Shown here one piece after another: positions 23,941 to 35,500 of a stretch of 60,769 nt of DNA. The notes beneath the pieces are model-generated. The model was not told the DNA's origin, searched no databases, and saw only the letters and a program-made list of their open reading frames with translations. The number at the start of each line of letters is the position of its first letter. The stretch's first letter is position 1. Source of the DNA: Clostridia bacterium (GTDB taxonomy: Bacteria > Bacillota > Clostridia > Christensenellales > Aristaeellaceae); contig WQXF01000002.1 of NCBI GenBank assembly GCA_009784985.1, positions 1 to 60,769 of the forward strand, read 5' to 3'. Position numbers and translations under genes: made by a program.

Positions 23941-25296
23941 ATGAAAAAGATAGCGATCCGCGTGGGTGTGATTTTGGCGATTGTGGTGGCGTGCAGCATG
24001 TTTTTTGCCAACACCATCCTATCCATCACAACCCCCAAAGTAAAATTTGCCGATGTGGGCTTTAGGCGGTTTGAGGAGCAGATTAGCCGTAGCGCCGTCC
24101 TCTATTTTGCCAAAACTGAAAAGATCACCGTGGACGGCGCGCGCAAAACGCCCATCACCATCGACCGCATGTACGTGCGTGAGGGCGACCGGGTGGCCGA
24201 GGGCGAAATCATCTGCACCACCAAACTCTCCGACTCCTTTGCCGACGAAGTGGACGCCGCCAGCGACGCCCTGGTTGCCGCCCAACTGGCGTACATGAAA
24301 AACGAAACCGATAACATCGGGCTGGTCAACACCATCGACAGCGACAAAAACGAGGCCAAACGAACCATGGACGATACCAGCCGGGCCCTGGCCGACACCC
24401 AAGCCAGGCTGCTGGGCGAGGCCGCCAAGGTGGGTTTGCTGCTGGGTGAGGATACCAAGATATGGGCCGGTTTGGTGCAAGAAAGCGGCAACGCCGATCT
24501 TGCCGCCCTAATGGAAGCGGTTCTGGATGCCCAAAGCGAAGCAGATCGCGCCAACACGGCCTTTTTAGATACCTTTGCCAACAGCAAAACCAAAACCGAA
24601 GTATACGAATTTCTGCTCCGCCGGGCCGAGCTGCAGCTTGAGCTGGACAGGGCGCAAAACAAGCTGGTGGAGCTGGTGTCCGTAGGTGAGGCCATGACCA
24701 CCATCCGTGCCGAACACGAGGGGTACATTGTGGCCCTGCATATCGACGAGGGGCTGGTGTACGACGGCAGCGGTTCCGCCTACGAGATCACCGCCGTGGG
24801 CGAGGAGCCGGTGCTGCGCTGCGACATATCCGGCGTCAAACGGGAGTTTGCCGAGGGCATGCGGGCCGATATCAGAGCCGAATATGGCGACATCCGCGCC
24901 GAGGTATCCGCCGTGATCAGGGAGGGCGTGGATCGCAGGCATCTGCACATACCCCTCACCGCCGATATGATCGCGCAATTGGGCGGCGCCCGCACCCTGC
25001 TCCAAAACGGGGCTATGGTAAGGCTCACCTACCGCGCCAAGGAAGCCACCACCATATTGCCCCCGGCCGCAGTGCGCAGCCAGGGCGACGGCAGGGGCGA
25101 TTTTATCTATGTATCCGACTTTAAGTACGATATTTGGGGCACTTACATGGTGGCGCGCAAGCTGCCGGTCACCGTGCTGGAGCGCGGCGACAAAGAGGTA
25201 TCGGTTCAAGAGGATCTGCGCTACGGTTCACGTCCGGTGTTTCAAGAAAGCAAAGCATTAAAAGAAGGTGGCCGCATCGAAGAATACATCGATTAG
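23941..25296 (+). CDS. HlyD/MacA-like membrane-fusion (periplasmic adaptor type) protein
   Basis: A 451-residue protein with one N-terminal membrane helix (IAIRVGVILAIVVACSMFFAN) and an external part. The first half of a lipoyl-like domain is YVREGDRVAEGEIICTT. A long helical hairpin of about 140 residues follows, then the second half EHEGYIVALHIDEGLVYDGS and beta-barrel segments (REFAEGMRADIRAEYGDI, GGARTLLQNGAMVRLTYR). This is the adaptor layout of MacA/HlyD proteins. In Gram-positive bacteria such adaptors bind an ABC permease at the outer face. The partner is probably the next gene, which overlaps by 29 bases. It shares an operon with two importer permeases, which is an unusual mix. Confidence 0.8.
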   Translation: MKKIAIRVGVILAIVVACSMFFANTILSITTPKVKFADVGFRRFEEQISRSAVLYFAKTEKITVDGARKTPITIDRMYVREGDRVAEGEIICTTKLSDSFADEVDAASDALVAAQLAYMKNETDNIGLVNTIDSDKNEAKRTMDDTSRALADTQARLLGEAAKVGLLLGEDTKIWAGLVQESGNADLAALMEAVLDAQSEADRANTAFLDTFANSKTKTEVYEFLLRRAELQLELDRAQNKLVELVSVGEAMTTIRAEHEGYIVALHIDEGLVYDGSGSAYEITAVGEEPVLRCDISGVKREFAEGMRADIRAEYGDIRAEVSAVIREGVDRRHLHIPLTADMIAQLGGARTLLQNGAMVRLTYRAKEATTILPPAAVRSQGDGRGDFIYVSDFKYDIWGTYMVARKLPVTVLERGDKEVSVQEDLRYGSRPVFQESKALKEGGRIEEYID

Positions 25297-26461
25297 CAAA
25301 CTTGCGTTGTTTGTGATCCTATCGGGCTTATTGCTTATGGCCTATTCCCTGTGGGAGATCGAGCGCACGCCGGGGTTGCTTCAATACGTGGTGTTGGCCG
25401 ACCCGGAGATCGGCTTCGCTTCCAATGGTTCTGGTGATTCTGGGCCTGACGTGGAGCCAACCAGCTTTCTCCAACAGCGCATCGAACTGCTGGAGGAGAC
25501 CGTGCCTGCCCTGGAGCAGATGGTGAGCGCCTACACCCTTGCGGGTTCCACAACACAAGTGGCGCTGAGCACCGAGTTTACCGGCGCTCTTGCGGGGCTA
25601 AGGGCTGTGGGGCGGGATTTTTTTGTGGTGTATCCGGCATTGTTATTGCTGGGCCGCTTTCCCCACCCCGAAGAGATTACCCAGGGCGAGCGGGTGATAC
25701 TGCTGGACGAGCAATTGGCGCTGGAGCTCTTTCGTATGATTGAAGCCATCGACCGGGAGGTGGAGCTGCAAGGCGAAACTTATCGGGTGATCGGTGTATT
25801 GCGCAATCAAAGGCGGGTGGGCGACGATGCCGACCACTACGCAATCATACCCCTCACTGCCGCGGCTAAGGCGGGCATTCAGTTAGAGACCCTGGGCCTG
25901 TCCGCTGTGCCGGAGCCCCGGGGGGGCGCCAGGCTCACCTTTGCCGAAACGGCGCAGCAATGGATGTCCGGCGGCAATACCTACGATCTGCGTCGGGAGC
26001 GGGTGGGGGCCAGCATCTGGGCCCGCTTCTTTGGCTGCGGCGTGGGATTTGCCGCCCTGGGCTGGCTGATTATCAAGTACGCCCGCTCCATCGGCGCGCT
26101 CAAAGCGCATATGCGGGAAAAGCTGATAAACCAGTACATCACGCGGCTGCTTCCCTACTTGATTTTTCACATTCTGTTAAGAGCAATCGCCCTGGCCGTT
26201 TTGGCCGGGCTGGCGGCAGCGCTGGCCAACTTGCTGCTGGAGCCCATACAGGCTTTTCCTGAGTTTGTACCGGATATTTTGGTGGAACCAACGGAAATCG
26301 TCAAAACCTTCTGGAACCTGCGCCGCGCTGAATCCGACGCCGTGGTCATCCGCACACCCCAAATGATCCGCCTGCTGTACTTTGGCCAGTTGTGCAACGC
26401 CGCTGTGATACTTACGCTGGCGGGCGGATGCCTGATATTCCGGCGGCGGAAGGTGTATTAA
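25268..26461 (+). CDS. MacB/FtsX-like ABC permease
   Basis: A 397-residue membrane protein with the MacB/FtsX plan. A first helix (LALFVILSGLLLMAYSLWEI) is followed by a large extracytoplasmic domain of about 220 residues with MacB-PCD-like features (GRFPHPEEITQGERVILLDE, GETYRVIGVLRNQR). Helices follow near residues 250-270, 295-325 and 370-390. FtsX/MacB permeases couple ATP hydrolysis to work on external substrates rather than to classic transport. The start is a GTG at 25268 inside the end of the adaptor gene, with AAGAAGG immediately upstream, so translation is likely coupled. No matching MacB/LolD-type ATPase lies nearby. Confidence 0.72.
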   Translation: MAASKNTSISKLALFVILSGLLLMAYSLWEIERTPGLLQYVVLADPEIGFASNGSGDSGPDVEPTSFLQQRIELLEETVPALEQMVSAYTLAGSTTQVALSTEFTGALAGLRAVGRDFFVVYPALLLLGRFPHPEEITQGERVILLDEQLALELFRMIEAIDREVELQGETYRVIGVLRNQRRVGDDADHYAIIPLTAAAKAGIQLETLGLSAVPEPRGGARLTFAETAQQWMSGGNTYDLRRERVGASIWARFFGCGVGFAALGWLIIKYARSIGALKAHMREKLINQYITRLLPYLIFHILLRAIALAVLAGLAAALANLLLEPIQAFPEFVPDILVEPTEIVKTFWNLRRAESDAVVIRTPQMIRLLYFGQLCNAAVILTLAGGCLIFRRRKVY

Positions 26462-26535
26462 TTAATTATTTATATTTTTGTTCTTGTTCTTAAATTGCAA
26501 TTAAGTCATCCGAAATCCCTTGTATTTTGGCTCCG

Positions 26536-26563
26536 TTCACTGCTAAAATGGTTGCCATACAAT
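26536..26563 (+). promoter_or_regulatory. Probable promoter of giant surface-protein gene 1
   Basis: TTCACT (26536-26541), 16 bp, TACAAT (26558-26563), 25 bases before the start codon. Another weak pair overlaps it (TTGTAT, 18 bp, TAAAAT). The 5' end GGAGG-N10-ATGGAAAAACA matches that of giant gene 2. Confidence 0.45.
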
Positions 26564-26588
26564 AATACAATTCGGAGGCGCTATAGCA

Positions 26589-29500
26589 ATGGAAAAACAG
26601 AAAAAAGTGAAATTTTATCAGACAAAGGGATTTCGGGCGCTGATCGCCATTGCGCTGGCAGTGATATTGCTGTCCGACGGAGCGGTGCAAAATATGGCGT
26701 CTCTGTTCGCTACCGAGCAGGAAGAGCCGGTACACCAAGGGGTTGCGGTGCTGGAGCCCGCGCCGGAAACGAAGGCTCAGCCTGAACCGCAGGGCGAGCC
26801 TGAAGCCCAGGATGAACCTGAAGCCCAGGGTGAGCCTGAAACCCAAGGCGAGCTTGAAACCGAAGGCGAGCCTGAAGCCGAAAGCGAGCCTGAAGGGGAA
26901 AGCGCCTCTGAAACCGAAGGCGAACCCATCGGCGATGCCGCTGCAAAAGCCGCGGCGGGGAGTTTCCTTGCCGAGATTCTTGCCATCGACGACATGACGT
27001 ATGTGCGCGTAAGCGGCGATGTCTTTTCATCCTACAGGTTGCGGGAGCAGGATCTGCTGGGCCGGGTTTCGGGCATTGCCGTCGCCAGCGCCTACAACGA
27101 GGCTGACGACGAAGCCCAAGTCCCTGCTTCGGTGCTTGTGGCTTTTGTTACCGAAGGCGGGCTGTTAGAAAGCTACATCGCCCCCGCCAATGCCCAACTG
27201 CTGGCGTATGAACTGACCGTTGAAGAGATTGGCGAGGATGTGGCCCTTGAGTACGGCTCAGCCGCTTGGCCGCTGCCCTTGGCCAATTTTGAGCCCGCCC
27301 AAGAAATGGCGCCCATGATGGGTTTATTTGCGGAACTTGAGCTGAGCGCCGAAGCCCAGGCCGTGATCGACATGATCGAGCTGCTGCCCGATGCCGACGC
27401 GCTGCCCGATGGCCCGGTTCCCCAAGAGCTGATCGATCAAATCTTGGCCGCCTGGGAAGCGTACCAAGCGCTGACCGAGGAGCAGCAGGCCGAGGTATAT
27501 AACATCGACAAGCTGGAAGCGCTGTTGCCCTTGCTGTTCCCGCAGCCCATGATCATGGCGGCCGGTATCGACGGGCTTTTGGAGTTGACGGTAAGCGCCG
27601 TGTGGAACGACAACGATGATGAGGCCCGTGCCCGCCCCGCAAGCGTGACGGTTCGGCTGTTGGCCGACGGGGAAGAGATCGCCTTTGCCGTGCTGCAAGA
27701 CGCAAACGACTGGCAGCATACCTGGGCCGAGCTGCCCCAGTATAAGGAAGACGAAGTGACCGCGATCAACTATTCCGTTACCCAGGATGCCGTGGCCGGT
27801 TACTATACCTACATAGATTCCGACGGGGAGCCTAACATGCCGGTGGCGGTGAACATCTACATCGACGGTGAGCTGAGCATGAACCTGGCCAACGGCCACG
27901 TGTTCCGCATCCGCTTCGACGGTGCGTCCATCACGGCCATCATCACCTACCGGCCCTACCTGACCGGATTGCAGGAGAGGCTGCGCATCGTGCTGCCGCC
28001 GTTTTTCTACTTTACGGCCACGCCCAGCAGCGGCGACGGCTTCCGGGTGCAACACAGCAACGTACCTTTGCCCAAGGAATACTACACCTCGCCCATGGCC
28101 GACATTCTAAAAAACTATACCCCCAGCAGAACCAATTGCAACCAGTTGGTGATCATCTTTGATGAGGATGTGGCTTCGGAGTTTACGCTCACCCTGGGCA
28201 TGGCGTCCAACAACCTGAACTGGCTGAGCGAGCTGATGGTGCTGTACGGAACCGATCCCGACAAGATTCCCCTTAAGATACTGGCCATTGCCGAGGACAT
28301 GAACGGCAAACGCTTGGACTACGCGGAGTATGAGGGTACGTCGGCCATCACCGATGCCAGCGGCCTCAGCCCGTTTGAATCCGTAATCAACTTCCCTAAC
28401 CGCTTCAATAGCAACAACATCATCCCTTGCCCGTGGAACGGTAACGGCTACGAAGCGCAGCAAGTACAGCTCTATGCCAATGCCTCCAATTGGTACCTGG
28501 CCAGTGTGAGCACCTGGCATTATCCCTATACCGACATGGTGTTTTATGTGCCTTGCCCCGAGCCGCTGAAGGTTACCGGCTTTTTAAACGTAGCGTACAC
28601 CCCCAAGCCCGAAGATTACTTTGAGCTGAGCGGCAAGCGCTATTTGAAGATTGAGAGCGCTTCGTTTAGAAACATGATGAACATCAACAGCGCGTTCAAT
28701 TGGCCCGCCAGCGCAAACAATGCATCCAACAGGAACATGGTGACCTACCAGTTCCCCGATAACGACACGCTCCTGCCGGGAGATGCTTATTCCTTTGGCC
28801 CGGTATACATGGGGTATACCCACAAAGGCATACGGTACGACTTGGACGCAAGCGCCCAGGTTGCCGCGCCCACTGTGTGGACCATCAATGATTTTGCCGT
28901 TACCAGCTCGCGCACTTCCCCGCATACCAATGTCTCATTCTTTGACCCAAATGGCAGCTGGGGAAACTCAGAGAACTTGCGCAAGCGCCTGCAGGGCAAG
29001 GAAGGCGACAGGTATCAAGTGCATTGGACCTACGGCGGCGCCAACCGCAACAGCCTGGCCTACACCTACGAAGACGCCCGCATGAACCTCACCTTCCCTT
29101 ACGAGGTATCGCCCACTCGCATTGAATACACGGCGGGCGGTGTGATTTCTTACAACCATCAATCGTCTTTGCCCTATGTAGGCAACCAGTTTAATCCCAC
29201 GGCGGTGGATTATCGCGTGCATGGGGATCCCACCGTACACACCATACCGTTGAGCCCGACGCAACACTTCGTTAACTTCCCCGAGGAAGCGGAAAATATC
29301 GTGTGGGTGTCCTTCCATTACGATGAAATTATGCCGTCGATGCAGAACATGACGTATGTCATCACGGCAAACAACAAAACCCAAGACGCCAACGGACAGG
29401 ACTTGGGCGCTTCGTACAATGTACAAATCGGCATGTCCCTCACCACGGAGAGCGGCATGCGGGCGACCGCGGCAAAGGATCCGGCCAGGCGGATAGAGGA

Positions 29501-32500
29501 TGCGTTTTTCCTTTCCTTCGGCCAGCCTTTCCAGCTGACCCAACCCATGGATGCGCTGCGCTTCGGCACCATCCACGCTTCCGGCGGTACCGCCGGGAAC
29601 AGAACCACCACGGTACTTTCCCGCGGAAAGCTAAGCAACTCCAACGCGCCGCAGCCGGGCAGCACCTCTTCGACGTCTCCCATCACCACACCCAACACCA
29701 ATCCGTACCCCTGGTCGTTTGTGATCATGAAAACCGACGGCCAGATGCAAGACTATGAGGATGTGCGGATCACTGTCACAAACACCAATGCCGCCAGCGC
29801 CAATGTGATGGAAAAACTAAAGGGCTTTCACTTTGGCGGGCAAATCATCAGCAGCTCCAGCGGGGTTACCATCAAGTACACCACCAACCTTGGCCAGCGG
29901 GAGCAGGTTGTTACCACCAACGGCATCAATGTCGATCTGCGGCTCCTGCCGGGTGAGCATGTGCTTAGCGGCAGCCAAGTTGTGATCGAACTGGGCACCA
30001 TCAACGGCGAAAAGCTTACGCCCACCAGCCAGGCGCCCACCAGCGTAAGCAACAACAAGTGGAACTATACCTCCACCATCGGCCAGGGCAATACCATCAC
30101 CCCTTACTTTAACGGCATCCGCCAGTATTCCGACGGTTCGCCCGTGGTGCATAATTCCACCAATGAGCTCAAGGGTACGCTCACCACCAGCACCCAGGCC
30201 CGGTTTATCGACGGGGCCAACGGCCTCAGCACGCAGTTTAACGATACCTCCATCGGCTCCATCGTGCACCAAACCGGCTGGAGCTCCACGCTTACACAGA
30301 ACGATGCCAGCGCCGCCGCAGTGGGTTGGAACAACAACAGGTCTTACTACCCCAACTCTGTGGTGAACTTTACCCTGGGCCTGGGTGCGGTGTGGCCCAA
30401 CGCCTTAACCGGCGACGTTATCGATGACATGAACCAGTACAAACAGTTCGACATGGGCGGCGCCCTGCTGTACCTGGAGGTGGCCGAGGGTTTTGAGCTA
30501 ACCAGCATCACCGGGTTTGCGCTCAAGGAAATTCGCGCCATTCCCTCCAGCAGGAACAAGCTGTTTGTGTTTGAGGCGGATTCCTACATCACGTCGATCC
30601 GCTTGAACAACAATATGATGCCGTCCAGGCAGGTGCAGGGTTATGTAACGCCCACCGCCCAGCTGTCGGTAAACCAAACGCCCATGATCCTAAACGGCGC
30701 TTGGAGCTGGGACGCCTTTGCCGACCGATACATGACGCCGGCCTCCGGCCCCGATGCGTACTTTAATCAAGCCCCCTATTACACCATCACTACGCCGGAC
30801 AGGGCTTTCCCAAGCCATTGGGGCATTGTGGCGGCGCCCCGGCCCGAGGGCACGGACGACCCGTACGGCTACGTAGAGCGGCAGATGGGCATCCTGAACA
30901 TGGCCAGTGTCACCGGTGTTATCGTGCAGATGGCCAGCTTGGACCGCGTTACCCTGAAGCCCGGCATGAACGGCGCGATCTATGGCAGCGGCACCGTGGC
31001 GTTCTTTGACTGGCAGAGCACGGATTTGATGGCCAAGGCCTGGATGCAAAACGCAAGCGCCGAAGCCCACATCGAATCCTACGAAGCGGTGTTCCAGCTT
31101 GCGCGCACCGAGTTGCCCACCGTGGGTTCGGGCGCGTCCGCCAGGCAGATGTACACCAACGAATTCGATCTTTTCTTAACCGGGCCGGTGCAGTACGATC
31201 CGGCGATTGTGGATAGCATCGTGTATTACGACGGTTATGAGGGCACCGGCAACGTGGTTCCCATCACCAGCGCCTCCACCGCCGCACAGCTGCGCAGTGT
31301 GCAGAGCTTTGTGGTATTCGTGGCCAAGCTGGAGCCCGGCGGGGCCGCCGTGATCGAGATGCCGCTGGAGACCACCTACACCAAGCTTGGCACCCTCACC
31401 AGGGACATCAAGGCCTACGTGGGCGTCAAGCGCCGGTATCAAACCAGCACGCAGCTTATGCCCACCGTGTTTGCCTATTCCACGCCCGCGGAATTCTCCT
31501 ACGTAAGCCGCGTGCTGCAAATGAACATCGGTTATGACGGCTTTTTTAACGGCAGCCGCACCGGCACAGGGTCTTCACTTGCCTACCCCGTGGTGTACTA
31601 CACCGACGAGGGCGGTGTGGAAAAAGAACTGTTCAACGGGCAAAACAACTGGAACAGCCAGTATAACGTGCGGGTAAACCAAGACGTATCCCGGGTGGAA
31701 ATGTTCATCCGGCAGCCGGATCAATATGCCTTTACGGTGCAAAAGATGCCGGGCGTGATGGAGGCGCTGAATTCAGACTTCCCCCGGGTTGCGCCCGATC
31801 AGCCCTCCGTGCTGAACGTTAATTATAACGACCTGCGCGGCGTTACCAACGCCGGGCTGAAGTATGACGTGCTGGTGTACGGCCTGCTAAGGCCCAACCC
31901 CCAGGATTTGATCCTACGCACAGGGCAGACCAGGCAACTCAACTGGGGGTGGAGCGGCAGTTACATCCATGACACCAGCGGAATTTCCGTAACCTGGGAT
32001 CCGGCCTACGAAGGCCCCGACCCCAGCATCGCCACCCTGGCGCGGACAGGCGGAAACAACGCGTACCCCACCGTGATGGCCACCGCCGTGGGCCTGGGCG
32101 AAACCACATACAAGATGGTGATCGAAAACGCCTTTGTGGGCACAGAACACGAGAAACCTTGGGATACCGCCGAGAAGACCGCCAATATCTACGTGATTGA
32201 AGACTTCCGTATGGCCATGCGTATGTTTGTGGACAAAGACCACAACAACACCTTTGGCCAAGGCGACGAGATGCTGCACTTTGCAGACTTGGCGGAGTAT
32301 CACCAGATGTTCTGGCTTTCGTTTGATTGGGAAACGCCGGTGATTCCCATCGACCCGGCATACGACCCGGTGACGGGCTACTACAGCTTTAGCATAGACC
32401 TGAGTCAAAGCTGGGGTTATCTGTTTGCAAAAAACCCGTACTCCAGCGACATTTCGGCCCAGAACACCGGGCGGTTCCCTTGGGCATTGCCGCCCAATCT

Positions 32501-35500
32501 CCCGCAAGACAGTGGTTCCTTCTGGTACGAGCCGAACTACCCACATGACGCCGGTGAGGTCGCCCTCCTATACGCTGACTTTAGCGATTTACCCGTTACG
32601 GTGGTGAACGACGTGGCGTACGCGTATGTCGATTTTGTGATCGAGCGCCCCCATACCGTTACCTTTACCGCCAAAAACGGCGACATCCTCCAGGGGCAGA
32701 ATACGGACAGGATGGTGTCCGTTAACGGCAGCGTGGTACAGACCGACAACCAGGGCAAAACCTTCAGCCAAATGAAGGTGTGGAATGGCGATTCCATCTA
32801 CACCATTGGCGACTATGTGGGCGTACAGCCCAACGAAGGGTACGTATGGCCACCCGATACCCAATATCAGCTCCGCGAATGGAAGCGCATGGACGACGGC
32901 TCCAACATGCTCAGGCGGGAGGAATGGTGGTCTTGGTACATCCCGATAAGGGAAGACATGACCCTGGAAGCCCAAACATTCCGCCCGGTGTATTTGAACC
33001 TGCTGTTTTTTGACGACCTGAACGGCAACGGCGTGCGCGACCCCGGCGAACCCATCTTGAATATAGGGGAGGCGCATTGGTACTTTGATTTCATCTATGA
33101 GGCGTTCGAGCGGGTGGGCAACACCAACGTATGGAGAGGCATGGCCCCCCAGGGACCAACCACCCTCGAGTACAATGGGTACGGCCCCTTCAGCTATGAC
33201 GATACGGCCAACAACCCGCCGGTGACGCGCTGGCCGGGGGACACGTACACCGTTCGTTACGGCAACACCACCCAGACCCACAACCTTACCCGGTACTGGC
33301 GGCCTTACGATTTCAATATGCCCATGCCCATGACCACCTTTGAGTTGGACTTCTCCGATGTGCCCGTGGGCGAGGACGTCTACTTAGAGATACCCATGCG
33401 CAGGCCCTACATCGTAACCTTCAGAACCGAAAGCGGCACGGTGGTAAGGCCCACAAATACGTATTACAGCCCCAGCTCCCGTTATGTGGATCCGTGGAAC
33501 CCGTCCAAGGTAGACGCCCAGGGCAAGAGCTTCTTGCAGACCCAATACTTCCCCGGAACCCGGCTCACCATGGGCTTTACCGATACCGGATGGCATCCCG
33601 ATCCCTTTGGGCACTACGGCGTTGAGTGGGCACTGGAATATTATTACGAGCAGTACCAGCAATACGACGAGTTCAACCAGTTGGTCACCGTTCAACCCTC
33701 CATGGGCTTCTGGTGGCCCAACTCCCCCGACGAGCGCATGTGGAAGTGCCTGGAAACCAACGAGACAAAATCCGAAACCGAATGGCGGGATACCCCGGTA
33801 AACAGCAACCTAACCTTTGTGGCGCAGCCGCGGCGTATCTTCTTTGCGGTGAACTACATGCCCAACGCCCCAGGGGTAACGGGGGAGACCGACGACGGCA
33901 TGATGTACCGCCCCGGCGACACGGCCACCATCGTACCCAGCGACTTTGTTGTGCCCATGTACCCCGGCACGTCCATGCCGGCCTATGAATTTTTGACCTG
34001 GAACACCGAACCCGACGGCAGCGGCGATACCCACGCGGTGTATAGCACCACCGTGATGGGTGAGGACGACCTTACCCTGTACGCCCAATGGAAAACGCTG
34101 TACCGGGTGGAGCACTACCTGCAAAGGCCGGGTACCTCCCAGTACGATATCGTATCCGCGGACACCCAGACAATCCCTGCCGCGGTGGGTACGCCGATTA
34201 GCGCGCAGCCCAATACGTACAGCGGTTACCGGTTTGCGGAGGCAGTTTCCAACCCCACCGGTATCGTGGCCATGCCGGAGATGGTAAACAACGTGCTGAC
34301 GGCCACAACGCTTAAGTTCTACTATGAGTTGGAGCCCGACCTCAGCATCACCAAAACTGCCAACAGGGAGCTATTCCGCCCCAATACAAATGTGACATTC
34401 ACACTGGTGGTAACCAACGCCGTTGGAGGCATCGCCCGTGACGTGGTTGTTACCGATGTGCTGCCTGCGGGGCTCACCTTTGTGAGCGCTACGCCTCGGG
34501 TGAACGACAGCGGCACCGCCACCGAAGAGAACGGCACAATCACATGGGAAATCCCCAGGATTGCGTCGGGCGCTACCGCCAGGCTCACCATCGTTGCCCG
34601 TGTGGGGGCCAACATGGCCGGGAATACCATTACCAACACCGCCTACCTTGCCGAGGAATTTGGCGAGGAGTACAACCCGATGCCCAGCGACTCCGTGTCC
34701 ATAGAGGCAAAGGATCCGGCCCTCACCATCACCAAACAAGTCGACTTGGATGTGGCGCGCAAAGGCGACACCCTTACCTACACCATCACCGTAACCAACA
34801 CCGACGGGGAGCTGGTGGCCAATAACATCGTGGTGAGCGACGTGCTGCCCACCGGGCTAAGCTACGAGAGCCACACCGCGTCCCAAACCGATGTGGTGAC
34901 CCAGGATGGGAACAGCATCACCTGGCGGGTGGCGGCGCTGAACGCCGGGGCTTCGGCCCAACTCACCTTAAAGGCCAAGGTGGACGCCTTCCCGGCCGCG
35001 GGTTCGGTTACGAATACCGCAACCATCGCCCAGGAGAACGGCGCGGGCTTGCAGGATCCGCCCAGCGATTCCGTTACCACGGACGAAGACGACAACTATA
35101 CCGTGACATACGACGGCAACGGCAATACGGATGGCACAGCGCCGCAAGACAGCAATAGCCCGTACTATGTCAACACCACCGCCACGGTGTTCGACAAGGG
35201 CGATTTGGCCAAAACAGGCCATACGTTTAAGGGCTGGGCCACCAGCGCGCAAGCTGCCACAGCCGGCACGGTGGCCCATGAGCCGGGTGCGCAAATCAAC
35301 ATCGTGGCGAACGTTGCGCTGTTTGCGGTGTGGGAACTGAACAAATTCAGCATCACGTACCAATATACGACCCCTGAGGGCAGCGTAACGCCCATCCAGG
35401 CGATGACCGCCCAACTGCCAGCCGGGGTGGCCAACCCGCCCGGCGCGGCCTTTGGCACAACCCACGCGATCGAAGCCCAGCCCAGCCTCACCGGCTATAC

